The notes under the pieces were generated by a model, which saw nothing but the letters and a program-made list of their open reading frames with translations, did not search any database and was not told the origin of the DNA. A stretch of 64,000 bases of DNA from Parapedobacter sp051400755 (GTDB taxonomy: Bacteria > Bacteroidota > Bacteroidia > Sphingobacteriales > Sphingobacteriaceae), in the NCBI RefSeq assembly GCF_051400755.1, contig NZ_JBLFFL010000002.1, forward strand, positions 682,001 to 746,000, given 5' to 3'. Both the position numbers and the translations under genes were made by a program. Below are positions 7,923 through 17,600 of this stretch, piece by piece (position 1 is the first letter of the stretch; each line of letters opens with the position of its first letter).

Positions 7923-9218
7923 ATGATTCACCGCTATTTAACTATTTTCAGCCTGCTTTCATTTTTTCTACCCGCATGGGCGGATGCCCAAGAAACCGAT
8001 GATTGGGGAGCGTTTGCCCAGCGTGTTGACGTAACGGCTTACCAGGGCAGGTCATTCCGATTACAGGCAGCCGTGAAGGTTGAATTGATCGACACGACGG
8101 CGGAGGCGGAATTATGGGCGCGCGTGGATAAAAAAGATAAGCGCGTAGGTTTTTTTTATAACATGATGGACAAGCCCATCCGTAAGGCAGACTGGCAGGT
8201 GTACACCATCGAAGGGCAGATCGACCAGGATGCGGAATCCCTTATGTTCGGTGGATTATATAGCCGGCAGGGGCGGTTTTACTTCGATGACTTCCAGCTT
8301 TCTATCGCATCCGAAAGCGGGGAGTTTGAAGCGGTTGCGGTGCCCATGGGCGATTTCGAAGGGGATAGCCTCGCAAAGCATTGGGGTTATTTGCAGCAGC
8401 GGGACGGCTTCCGGCTGACCACCACGCCGATGGCACCTTACCGGGGGCAGCAGGCGGCACTGGTAGACGGCTCCGCCTTCCAGAAGGCAGCCGCCCATGG
8501 AGACAACGGCCGTGCCGGGAAATTTGCGGATGTGAATGGTGTCAACCTATATTATGAGGAATACGGCCAAGGCGAACCGCTGCTGCTCTTACATGGCAAT
8601 TCGCAGTCCATTGCGGCCTTTGCTCATCAGCTGCCCGAGTTTTCGAAGGACTACCGGGTGATCGCAGTGGATACCCGCGGACAGGGCAAATCCACCGAAG
8701 ATGGTCAGCGCTATACCTATGAGCTGTTTGCCAAAGACATGAAGGCGTTGCTGGACAAGCTGGGACTGGACAGCCTGAATGTCGTGGGCTGGAGCGATGG
8801 AGGCAATACCGGTCTGATCATGGCCATGAAATACCCGGAGAAAGTGAAGCGACTGGTCACGATGGGCGCCAACGTATACATGGATAACAGTGTAGTAGAT
8901 CGGCGGGTCGTGAAAGAAATCGAAAAGCGGGTGCAGGATTACCGGGCAGACACGACCCGTAAGGCTCAAAATACCGTCCGCCTGATGCAATTGCTCTTAT
9001 CGGAGCCCAATCGGGTGTATGATGATTTACGGGTGATCCGGTGTCCGGTGCTGGTCATGGCCGGCGAAAACGACATTATAAAAGCAGCACATACCCGTGG
9101 CATCGCCGCCCATATCCCCAACAGCACACTTTACATTGCGCCGGGTGAAGACCATTACTTTCCGATGAACAATCCAGCGGAGTTCAATCGTGTGGTGCGG
9201 GAGTTTTTAGCGCGTTGA
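7923..9218 (+). CDS. Exported alpha/beta hydrolase with N-terminal beta-sandwich domain
   Basis: A 431-residue protein with a signal peptide (MIHRYLTIFSLLSFF..., cleavage near ADA-QE). Residues of roughly 25-190 are strand-rich, with a YFDDFQLSI segment like carbohydrate-binding or jelly-roll modules. From about 195 an alpha/beta hydrolase fold follows, with oxyanion motif LLLHGNSQS, nucleophile elbow GWSDGG and a C-terminal His in GEDHYF; the acid is probably in AGENDII. It is predicted to act in the periplasm or on the surface. The substrate is unknown; esters or carbon-carbon bonds are both possible. An upstream in-frame ATG at 7866 is rejected because the promoter lies between. Its 3' end faces the M3 peptidase gene. 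Confidence 0.82.
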   Translation: MIHRYLTIFSLLSFFLPAWADAQETDDWGAFAQRVDVTAYQGRSFRLQAAVKVELIDTTAEAELWARVDKKDKRVGFFYNMMDKPIRKADWQVYTIEGQIDQDAESLMFGGLYSRQGRFYFDDFQLSIASESGEFEAVAVPMGDFEGDSLAKHWGYLQQRDGFRLTTTPMAPYRGQQAALVDGSAFQKAAAHGDNGRAGKFADVNGVNLYYEEYGQGEPLLLLHGNSQSIAAFAHQLPEFSKDYRVIAVDTRGQGKSTEDGQRYTYELFAKDMKALLDKLGLDSLNVVGWSDGGNTGLIMAMKYPEKVKRLVTMGANVYMDNSVVDRRVVKEIEKRVQDYRADTTRKAQNTVRLMQLLLSEPNRVYDDLRVIRCPVLVMAGENDIIKAAHTRGIAAHIPNSTLYIAPGEDHYFPMNNPAEFNRVVREFLAR

Positions 9219-9245
9219 TCCGTTTACCACGGCGATGAAATCCGA

Positions 9246-11270
9246 TTAAGCCACCAGTCCCGCTCGTTTGAGCAGCGCATCGGGCTCCGGCTTGCGGCCC
9301 CTGAACCGGATATACAGTTCCATCGGATCCACCGTGCCGCCGCTGGCCAGCAAGGCTTTGAATTTGGCGGCCGTGTCAGGGTTAAATATCCCCGTCTCCT
9401 TGAAGTAAGCAAATGCATCGGCATCCAGTACTTCGGCCCACTTGTAGGAATAATACCCCGCAGCGTACCCTCCCGCAAAAATATGAGCAAAAGATGGACT
9501 TTGTGCCGTGCCGGGCACATCGGGGTATAGTTGTGTCTCGCGGACGGTCTCTTTTTCAAACTGTTCGATGGGAGTGTCTGCGCTGAGCTTGCCGGTATGG
9601 TAGGCCATATCGAGCAGTCCGAAACTAAGCTGGCGCATCGTCTGGTAGCCCTCCATGAAGTTGGCGGCCGCCACGATTTTATCGATCTCTTCCACCGGCA
9701 GTGGATCGCCGGTCTGATAGTGTCGGGCGAAGGAACGCAGGAAATCCTTTTCATAGCAGTAATTTTCCATAAACTGCGATGGAAGTTCCACGAAATCCCA
9801 GTAAACATTGGTGCCCGAGAGGCTTTCATAGGACGTGTCGGCCAGCATGCCATGCAGGGCATGCCCAAATTCATGGAAGAGCGTAGTCACCTCGTTGAAG
9901 GTAAGCAGCGATGGCACCTCGCCCACGGGCCGCGCGAAGTTGCATACGATGGAGATATGGGGGCGCACGTGCTTGCCATCTTCCTTCCACTGGCCGCGAT
10001 AGGCCGTCATCCAGGCACCCGCCCGTTTGCCTTCCCGGGGATGCCAGTCGGTATACAGCAGCGCTTTATGTTGGCCGTTTTCCAGTACCTCGTAAACCGC
10101 AACCTCGGGATGGTATTTAGGAATATCCGTGCGCAGCTCGAAGACGAGCCCGTAGAGTCGGCTGGCGGCATCAAACGCGGCTTCCAGCACCTGAGGCAAG
10201 GGGAAATAAGGTTTCAAGGCTTCTTCCGATAAGTTGAACGTAGCCTCCCGTAGTTTTTCGGCATAATAGGCATGATCGTAGGGCATGGTGGGCGAAATGC
10301 CGTCGGCTTCAGCCAACGCCTGCAACTTAGCAACCTCCTGCGCAGCATGGGGCTTGGCCCTTTGCAGCAGATCATTGAGGAAGCCGAATACGATGGCCGG
10401 AGAGGAGGCCATCCGTTCCTGCAACACAAAGTCAGCATGGGTGCCAACGCCCAGCAGCTTCGCCCGGCGGTCGCGCAGGTCTACGATATCACGTACAATG
10501 CCTTCGTTATTGTATTCGTTGGACTTCAGCGCCCGGGTGGCCGAAGCGAGGTACAGCTCCTTGCGCAGCTCCCGGTTGGCTGCGTATTTCATGAATGGTA
10601 CAAAGCTCGGAAAATGGAGCGTGAATACCCATCCGTCAAGATTCCGTTTTTCCGCATCGGCCTTGGCAGCAGCCAGGATGGAATCGGGCAGTCCCGTCAA
10701 TTGCTCCCGGTCCTGCACATGAAGCTGGTAAGCGTTCGTCTCCTGGAGCACATTTTGGGAAAATTTCATCGTCAGCGTGGCCAATTGCTTGTCGATCTCA
10801 CGGAGTTTTTCTTTGTCTTCCGGTGATAGCAATGCACCGTTGCGGACAAAGCCCTTATAGGTCTTGTCCAGTAACCGGCTTTCCTCGTGTGTCAGCGACG
10901 ATTCGTCTGCCTCGTCATGCACCTGCTTCACCCGTTGGAACAGCCTTTCGTTGAGCATGATGTCGTTGCTGTATTCCGCTAAGATGGGGGACAGTTCCTG
11001 TGCGAGCTGCTGGATTTCATCGTTGGTCTCTGCCGAATCAAGGTTGAAAAATGTAGCGGAGGCGATGTTGAGCCGTTTGCCGGCGTATTCCATCGCGGCG
11101 ATGGTATTGGCAAAATCCACCGGAGCAGGATTGCCGGTAATGGCATCGATTTCCTGTTTGGCTTCCTCGATCAGCTGTAGGATGGCCGGCTTGAAGTGTT
11201 CCGGTTTTATCGCTTCAAAAGGTACGCTATCGAATGGGGTGCCAAAAGGCTTCAACAAAGGATTATCCAT
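9246..11270 (-). CDS. M3-family zinc oligopeptidase (Dcp/PrlC-like)
   Basis: A 674-residue metallopeptidase of the M3 family, which degrades short peptides. The zinc site HEFGH (in TLFHEFGHALHG) is at about residue 467, with the third ligand Glu expected in the ESLSGTNVYWDFVE segment. There is no signal peptide, so it should be cytoplasmic, unlike some exported Bacteroidota Dcp paralogues. Dipeptidyl carboxypeptidase Dcp and oligopeptidase A cannot be separated by reading alone. A TAATTTTA sequence at 11300-11293 on the minus strand is a plausible -7 element. Confidence 0.9.
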   Translation of the reverse strand: MDNPLLKPFGTPFDSVPFEAIKPEHFKPAILQLIEEAKQEIDAITGNPAPVDFANTIAAMEYAGKRLNIASATFFNLDSAETNDEIQQLAQELSPILAEYSNDIMLNERLFQRVKQVHDEADESSLTHEESRLLDKTYKGFVRNGALLSPEDKEKLREIDKQLATLTMKFSQNVLQETNAYQLHVQDREQLTGLPDSILAAAKADAEKRNLDGWVFTLHFPSFVPFMKYAANRELRKELYLASATRALKSNEYNNEGIVRDIVDLRDRRAKLLGVGTHADFVLQERMASSPAIVFGFLNDLLQRAKPHAAQEVAKLQALAEADGISPTMPYDHAYYAEKLREATFNLSEEALKPYFPLPQVLEAAFDAASRLYGLVFELRTDIPKYHPEVAVYEVLENGQHKALLYTDWHPREGKRAGAWMTAYRGQWKEDGKHVRPHISIVCNFARPVGEVPSLLTFNEVTTLFHEFGHALHGMLADTSYESLSGTNVYWDFVELPSQFMENYCYEKDFLRSFARHYQTGDPLPVEEIDKIVAAANFMEGYQTMRQLSFGLLDMAYHTGKLSADTPIEQFEKETVRETQLYPDVPGTAQSPSFAHIFAGGYAAGYYSYKWAEVLDADAFAYFKETGIFNPDTAAKFKALLASGGTVDPMELYIRFRGRKPEPDALLKRAGLVA

Positions 11271-11349
11271 AATAAATAAAACACTGAGCTGCTAAAATTA
11301 TGAAAAATCGCTGACATTGACGATTTGGTGAAGGGTTGGTGAGCTATTT

Positions 11350-11400
11350 TTTGTTTTTACGTATTATTTTTTTAATTTTGTCGTATAAAAAATAGGAGGT
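11350..11400 (+). promoter_or_regulatory. Promoter and strong Shine-Dalgarno of the toxin-antitoxin pair
   Basis: TTTG at 11350-11353, a 19-base spacer and TAATTTTG at 11373-11380 form a near-consensus promoter. AGGAGGT at 11394-11400 is a full Shine-Dalgarno, rare in this window. Confidence 0.7.
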
Positions 11401-11404
11401 AAAA

Positions 11405-11659
11405 ATGGATGCCAAAATTACGCTTTCCTTTGATAAAGATGTTGTCGAGCAAGCCAAGGCTTTTGCCGACGCCCATCATATTAGCCTTTCGCGGCTCACC
11501 GAATTTATATATCGCCAGCTTGCTGCGAAGTCATACGGAAGTTTGGAAGAGTTGCCCATTTCCGATTGGGTAAATATGCTGGCGGAGGGGCAGGTGGAAT
11601 ACCAACGTCCGCGCAGCCGCAAATCCCTGAAAAACGAGTACCTCAACACCCGCAAATGA
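11405..11659 (+). CDS. DUF6364-like antitoxin
   Basis: A small 84-residue protein whose start (MDAKITLSFDKDVVEQAKAF) has the beta strand followed by two helices of ribbon-helix-helix proteins, as in the DUF6364 family. It has a basic C-terminal tail. Its stop codon overlaps the ATG of the PIN-domain gene (ATGA), the usual arrangement of an antitoxin before its toxin. It probably binds DNA at its own promoter and neutralises the PIN nuclease. A strong AGGAGGT site sits five bases before the ATG. The function is inferred from size, fold and neighbour; no experiment is known to me for this pair. Confidence 0.75.
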   Translation: MDAKITLSFDKDVVEQAKAFADAHHISLSRLTEFIYRQLAAKSYGSLEELPISDWVNMLAEGQVEYQRPRSRKSLKNEYLNTRK

Positions 11660-12078
11660 AGGTATTTCTGGACGCCAATGTACTCATCGCTGTGCTGAAT
11701 AAGGAGTATCCGTTGTTCAGCCATGCGGCGCGGGTATTGAGTTTACAGGATGATCGGCGTTTTACGTTGATGACTTCTCCGTTATGCCTGGCCATTTCTT
11801 TTTATTTTGCCGGAAAAAAATCCGGCGCTGCCCATGCGCGCACGAAGATTGCCCTGTTGGCGTCCCGCTTGGGAATCGCAGCCTCCGATGCAGCGACCGT
11901 CAGTCAAGCGGTAGCCGATAAGCGTATACATGATTTTGAGGATGGGCTGGAATACTACGCGGCGGTGCAATCCGGTTGTGATATCATCGTTACCGAAGAT
12001 AAGGGCGACTTCTATTTTTCCGATCTCCCGGTATACAGCTGTGCAGATTTCTTAACGGAGTGTGTCTTTGGGAAGTGA
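11656..12078 (+). CDS. PIN-domain ribonuclease toxin (VapC-like)
   Basis: A 140-residue PIN-domain protein. It starts MKVFLDANVLIAVL with the first catalytic Asp. Further acids lie in HDFEDGLEY and at the end in TEDKGDF, the expected set for metal-dependent RNA cleavage. ATG 11656 overlaps the antitoxin stop by four bases, so longer upstream starts are rejected. VapC-type toxins cut tRNA or rRNA to stop growth; the target here is unknown. The last 27 bp overlap the convergent hrpB gene. Confidence 0.82.
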   Translation: MKVFLDANVLIAVLNKEYPLFSHAARVLSLQDDRRFTLMTSPLCLAISFYFAGKKSGAAHARTKIALLASRLGIAASDAATVSQAVADKRIHDFEDGLEYYAAVQSGCDIIVTEDKGDFYFSDLPVYSCADFLTECVFGK

Positions 12079-14565
12079 CTGTTTCTTAGGTGCGCCACGC
12101 ACCGCAGTGGCCCTGAGCGGATCCTCCGGCCAAGCGTGCTTGGGATAGCGCCTTTTGAGCTCCTTGCGCACTTCGAAATAGGCCGTCTGCCAGAAGCTGC
12201 GGAGGTCTGACGTAACCTGTACGGGTTTGAATCCCGGAGAGAGGAGGTGCAGCACTACGGAGGTCTGCCCATCGTTGATACGTGGCGTATCCATCAGACC
12301 GAATACTTCCTGCAGTCGAACGGCCAGTATGGGTGGTTCGCCGAGGGATGAGTACTGGAGCTTGATGAAGGAGCCGCTCGGTACGGTCAGCCCCGTAGGG
12401 GCCAACCGGTCCAGCGCCTGTTGTTGCGTGTAATCCAAGCTGTGCCGCAGGATATCCAGGATCGCCAACTTTTTCAGCTCCTCTATCTTGCGGATACCCC
12501 GAAGATAGGGGGCAAGCCACTGTTCGGGATGCCGCAGCAGGGTAGGCGTGGACACATCGGGCCATCCTTCCTCGGGCCGCCAATGCCTGAGGCTGAGCAC
12601 CCGGTTTTGCCACTGTTCCACGGGTCCCGTAAAGTCCAGCAGCTGCTCACCCTCGGAGCGGATGGCTCCACTGATCGCGTTGGTGACGGCTGCCTCATCT
12701 GGGGTATTTAGTGAGGTCGATTCGAGTATGATGTTGCCGATGCGGCGGTCGTGCGTAGCCACAATGCCCCCTTTCTTGGTATCCCAGGCAATGCGTTGGG
12801 TTTCTTGAACAAATGGAGATAAGTCCGCAGGGTTGACCACCGAGGCCATGAATACCTTTCCCAACCCGTCGCGGGCATCGAGTGAAGCAATGGATAGCCA
12901 AGGCTCGTGACCGAGGTCATCGATAGGCGGCACGACAGCGCGTTTGCCATTGGCCAGCTGATAGGTGCCCTTGCCGTCGGTCCTGGCTTTGGCGATGCGC
13001 TCCGGATAGGCATGTGCCAGCAATAGACCGGTATCGTAAGGATCGACTAAGCCGTTTTCTTCCATCACACCAAGCAGCCTACGGTAGGAACGGGCGATCT
13101 GTTCGATACGATCAAAGCGTTTGCCCTGCTTGCCGTAGGTCCGGTGTTTACGCAAGGCTGTTATACGAAGGTCGATATCGATGCCCGCGTCCCGGCCAAG
13201 CGGGTCCCGCTCCTCCAGCAGGGCAGCGATATCCGTGGCGAGGTTGGCCATGCCCAGGCGCGTGCCCTCCAGCAGCATATGGGCGATGCGGGGATGGCAG
13301 GGCAGGGCTTGGATGGCCTTGCCGTGAGGCGTGATATGGTGTTTGGACAAGGCCCCCAGCCTGTGCAAGAGTTCCCTGGCCTGGGCCACGGCGGTGGGCG
13401 GCGGAATGGTGAGCCAGTCCAGTTGACCAAGGTCATGGATGCCCCACTGCGCGGTGTCGAGCAGCAATGAAGTGAGGTCGGCCTCGAGGATTTCGGGTGT
13501 GCGGTAGGGCGCCATCCGCTGTTCGGTGGCCATGGACCACATGCGGTAGCAGGTACCCGGTCCGAGCCTGCCTGCGCGTCCTGCGCGTTGGTCGGCGGCA
13601 TCGAGGGAAATGCGGACGGTCTTGAGGCGCGACAATCCCGATGATGGATCGTAGGCCTGGGTGCGGGTATAGCCGCAGTCGACTACAACAGAGATGCCCT
13701 CAATGGTGAGACTGGTTTCGGCGATGGAAGTAGCCAGCACGATCTTCCGCTGCCCCTGACGATTGGGCTGGATGGCGGCATGCTGCTCGGCGAGCGACAG
13801 CTGCCCATACAGCGGGTGAATGGCCACACCCAACGGATCACCCAACAGCAGTTGCTCGCATGTGCGGATTTCGGCCTCGCCGGGGAGGAAGGCTAGGATG
13901 TCGCCTTTCTTTTCCCTGCAGGCCCGGGCGATCGTACGGGCACATTGTTCGGGCAACTGGAATAGGTCAGGCGCCTCGGTGTGGATGATGTCAACGGGAT
14001 ACATACGCCCCTGGCTTTCTATCACCGGCGCATGTAAGCGGGCAGCAAGCTGGTTGGTATCCAGCGTCGCCGACATCACCAGCAGCCGGAGGTCGGGGCG
14101 CAGCACCTGCTGGCTTTCGCGGCACAGCACCATAGATAGGTCGGTATGGAGCCGCCGCTCGTGAAACTCGTCGAAGATGACCATGCCGACGTCTTCCAGT
14201 GCATTGTCTTGGTGGAGCATGCGGGTGAGGATGCCTTCGGTGACCACCTCGATCCGCGTTCGGGAGGAGGTTTGGTTTTCGAACCGCACACGGTAGCCCA
14301 CGGTTTCGCCTGCTTTTTCGCCCAATAGCGCCGCCATGCGGTGGGCGATGCTGCTCGCGGCTAGTCGGCGCGGCTCGAGCATGACGATTTTCTTGTCCCC
14401 CAGCCATGGTTCATCCAAGAGCGCCAGCGGCATAATGGTGCTCTTCCCAGCGCCGGGAGGGGTACTCAGGATGAGCGTGTGGTGTGTGCGCAGGTGCAGC
14501 CTTACTTGAGGCATCACCTCAACGATGGGGAGGTTTATGGATGAAAGGTCAACATATGCGGACAT
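12052..14565 (-). CDS. hrpB: ATP-dependent helicase HrpB
   Basis: A DEAH-type helicase of 837 residues, the usual HrpB length. Motifs in order are PPGAGKST (Walker A) near residue 37, DEFHER near 122, SAT near 154, then LATSIAETSLTIEG and QRAGRAGR in the second RecA domain, followed by an HA2-like region and the HrpB C-terminal domain. It is presumed cytoplasmic and RNA-directed; the precise role is poorly known. I start at ATG 14565 (MSAYVDL) because a TATCTTTG box lies just upstream at 14580-14573. The longer frame to 14646 would run through that promoter. Confidence 0.92.
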   Translation of the reverse strand: MSAYVDLSSINLPIVEVMPQVRLHLRTHHTLILSTPPGAGKSTIMPLALLDEPWLGDKKIVMLEPRRLAASSIAHRMAALLGEKAGETVGYRVRFENQTSSRTRIEVVTEGILTRMLHQDNALEDVGMVIFDEFHERRLHTDLSMVLCRESQQVLRPDLRLLVMSATLDTNQLAARLHAPVIESQGRMYPVDIIHTEAPDLFQLPEQCARTIARACREKKGDILAFLPGEAEIRTCEQLLLGDPLGVAIHPLYGQLSLAEQHAAIQPNRQGQRKIVLATSIAETSLTIEGISVVVDCGYTRTQAYDPSSGLSRLKTVRISLDAADQRAGRAGRLGPGTCYRMWSMATEQRMAPYRTPEILEADLTSLLLDTAQWGIHDLGQLDWLTIPPPTAVAQARELLHRLGALSKHHITPHGKAIQALPCHPRIAHMLLEGTRLGMANLATDIAALLEERDPLGRDAGIDIDLRITALRKHRTYGKQGKRFDRIEQIARSYRRLLGVMEENGLVDPYDTGLLLAHAYPERIAKARTDGKGTYQLANGKRAVVPPIDDLGHEPWLSIASLDARDGLGKVFMASVVNPADLSPFVQETQRIAWDTKKGGIVATHDRRIGNIILESTSLNTPDEAAVTNAISGAIRSEGEQLLDFTGPVEQWQNRVLSLRHWRPEEGWPDVSTPTLLRHPEQWLAPYLRGIRKIEELKKLAILDILRHSLDYTQQQALDRLAPTGLTVPSGSFIKLQYSSLGEPPILAVRLQEVFGLMDTPRINDGQTSVVLHLLSPGFKPVQVTSDLRSFWQTAYFEVRKELKRRYPKHAWPEDPLRATAVRGAPKKQSLPKDTLR

Positions 14566-14572
14566 CTGCGAC

Positions 14573-14619
14573 CAAAGATAGGAAAAGCCGTGCGTATCGC
14601 CTAGAATTGGATATATTTG
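14573..14619. promoter_or_regulatory. Divergent -7 boxes of hrpB and the SNF2 helicase
   Basis: TATCTTTG on the minus strand (14580-14573) points to hrpB, and TATATTTG on the plus strand (14612-14619) points to the SNF2 gene. Only 31 bases lie between the two boxes, so two polymerases could hardly bind at once. Confidence 0.55.
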
Positions 14620-14652
14620 CGGATGCTTGAATTTGAGGAAGCCCATGTTTTC

Positions 14653-17600
14653 ATGTTTCGCACCACTACGGTGGATCAGCTTTCGGAGACGGCTATCCTA
14701 TCGGTTGGCAATCAAGGATTTTCGGCAGAGACGAAGGCAATCCTTGCGGTGCGTCACGTGGAGATAGATGTGGACAAGGGCGTGTTTGCCTGCCGATTGA
14801 CGAACGGTGAAGAAGCCCTGATAGGGGTGGTGCAGGAACATGGGCACGTGACGATATCAAGCGACACACCCGGTCCGCCTGACCGGCTTACTGCGGCAGA
14901 GGTGACGGTACTGACCGCCATCTTGAGGAGGGAAGCGCTGGGTATATTTTTCAGGCCTGCCCTGCGGCAACAGAAATTGCGGCAGGCAGCAGTGGCCTAT
15001 GGGCTGGAACACGAGGCCGACTTGGATCGCTACCTCTCGCCTGTGCTTACCGGCGACCGGCTGATCATCCAACCGCGTTTGCCGGGACTGCTTTCTCTTG
15101 CTTCACCCAAACTCCAAGAATTGGGCAAACAGGCCGAACACCACCGGCTGAAACAACCCCTCGGTCTATCGTCTGTAAAAGGGGCAATCGTGGTGATCAG
15201 TAGGCATAGGTATTATAAATATTTGGTTGTTGAATTGATTGATGCCGAGCGTACAAAGCTGGATAAGCTAAAGCTCCCATTTACAAAAATAAACCCGCTC
15301 GAACGGGTCACATCTGCCGAGGGCATCGAGGAGGCGAGGTTTTATGCCGCCATCGCGAGACTACAACAGGTGGGCGACGGGGGTAGCCGGATCGCGTCCG
15401 ATCTGGAGGCACTGCGCATCATCCTGAAATACCACGGTAACCACCCCTTTTACTATCACGATGATCACATAGGTGAAAACCTGTCGCCTAAATCTTTGGT
15501 GCGAGTGAATGTGGCAGCCGTGCCGAATACCATACGGCTATCCGTCAATGCCGAAGGGGCTTTCTACGCGCTTACGGGGGTTGCTACCCTTGCAGGCAAG
15601 CCCTATGCGCTGCATGATCTGGCACTGAAGTTTGGCTATTTCTTCTTGCTGAAGAATGTGCTCTACCTGGTGGACAACCCCGTCCTGTTATCCGTGGTAT
15701 CACTGCTGAGGGAAAGCGGGGGAAAGCTACTCATCCACGCAAACAAGTTTCGGGATTTCCAGCGGCAGTTGCTGGATAAGCTATCGGACAGTATCCGTAT
15801 CGAGTTTCCCGACATGAAGCCGGGTACGGCCCTTCAGCTTGCCGAAACAGGCTTTTCAGCTCCTCCCGAACGATTGATTTACCTGTCGGATTTCGGCAGT
15901 CATGTGATGATCATCCCGGTGGTCCGCTATGGGGAAGCAGAAGTAGCCATCCGTACGGAAAAGCAGGTGAAGGCCATAGATGAGCGAGGAAATGATTTCA
16001 TGGTGCCGAGGGATGATGATGTTGAGCAGGCATTCATCGCCCTGCTGATCAAACAGCACCCCCATTTGCCGGAGCAGCTGGATAACCAACTTTACTACTT
16101 TTACCTGCACAAGAAGTACTTTCTCGACGAGGAATGGTTTCTTCCGGTGTTTGACAGGTGGCGCGAAGAAGGAATTGAAGTATATGGATTTAATGAGTTA
16201 AGTGACAATAAATTAAATTCAAATAGTGTAACGATAGCAATTAACGTAACCAGTGGCTTGAACTGGTTCAACGCCACACATGAGGTGCGCTTCGGAAAAA
16301 CGAAAGCCTCGCTTAAAAAGATCCAAGCCGCCTTGCGCAATAAAAGCAAGTACGTGGCACTGGATGACGGCACAGTGGGCGTCCTGCCGCAGGAATGGCT
16401 CGATAAGTTTGCGGAGTACTTCCAGGCTGGCGAGGTGGTAGATGACGAGACTTTACGGTTTGCCAAAACCAATTTCGAGACGTTGGCAACCCTTTATGAT
16501 GCGGCGATGCTGGACAAGGCAGTTGCCGATGAGCTGCGCGAATTGCGTGAACGGTTGAATAACTTCGAGTCCATTCAGACCCTGGATACGCCCCGCGGTT
16601 TGAATGCAACATTGCGTCCTTATCAGCACCAAGGACTAAATTGGCTTGGTTTCTTGGATGCTTTCAACTTCGGTGGGATACTCGCGGATGAGATGGGATT
16701 GGGGAAGACGGTCCAAATCATCGCGTTTATGCTCTCGCAACGCGAAGCTGGTCGTAGGGGAACTGACCTCGTGGTCATGCCTGCCACGTTGATCTTCAAT
16801 TGGCAGCGCGAACTGGCTACATTGGCACCCTCGCTGACGGTGCTGACGCTGTATGGTACCGGCCGTACGAAATCCGCCGCAACCATCGCGCAGCATGACG
16901 TGGTACTGACCTCCTATACGACGTTATTGACAGATATCCGCTTTTTGAAAGATTTTACATTCAATTACGTGTATCTGGATGAGTCGCAGTACATCAAAAA
17001 TTCCGATTCGCAGCGGTATAAGGCCGTACGCCTCCTGCAAGCGCGCAATCGGATCGCCATCAGCGGTACCCCTTTTGAAAACAGCTCATTCGACCTTTAT
17101 GGGCAGCTGTCATTTGCCTGTCCGGGGTTGCTTGGCGATAGGCGTTATTTCCGCGACGTGTACGGCCGACCGATTGACCAGTTTAAGCATAAAAAACGCC
17201 GGATTGAACTCCAGCAAAAGATTAAGCCATTTATCCTCAGGCGTACCAAGCAGGGGGTGGCCGCGGACCTGCCCGAAAAGGTATCAACGGTGCTGTATTG
17301 TGAGATGGGTGAACAGCAGCGGAAGATATATGATGCATATGAGAAGGAATTCCGGGAGTTTATTTCCGCCCTTTCCGGGGAAAAGCTGGACAAGAGTCCC
17401 ATGCACGTGCTCCGCGGCCTGACCCGCCTCCGTCAAATCTGCAATTCGCCGGCGTTGCTGCCCGATGGGATGCTGAATACCTCGGTGTCCGCTAAAATTG
17501 AACTGCTGAAGGAGCAAATACAGGACAAGTCTCCTTATCATAAGGTAGTTGTCTTTTCGCAGTTCGTGTCGATGCTGCACCTGATTGAGGATATGCTTAA

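Noticed and set aside
9531..10232. 233-codon plus-strand ORF
   Set aside because: Antisense shadow of the M3 peptidase gene including its zinc-site region.
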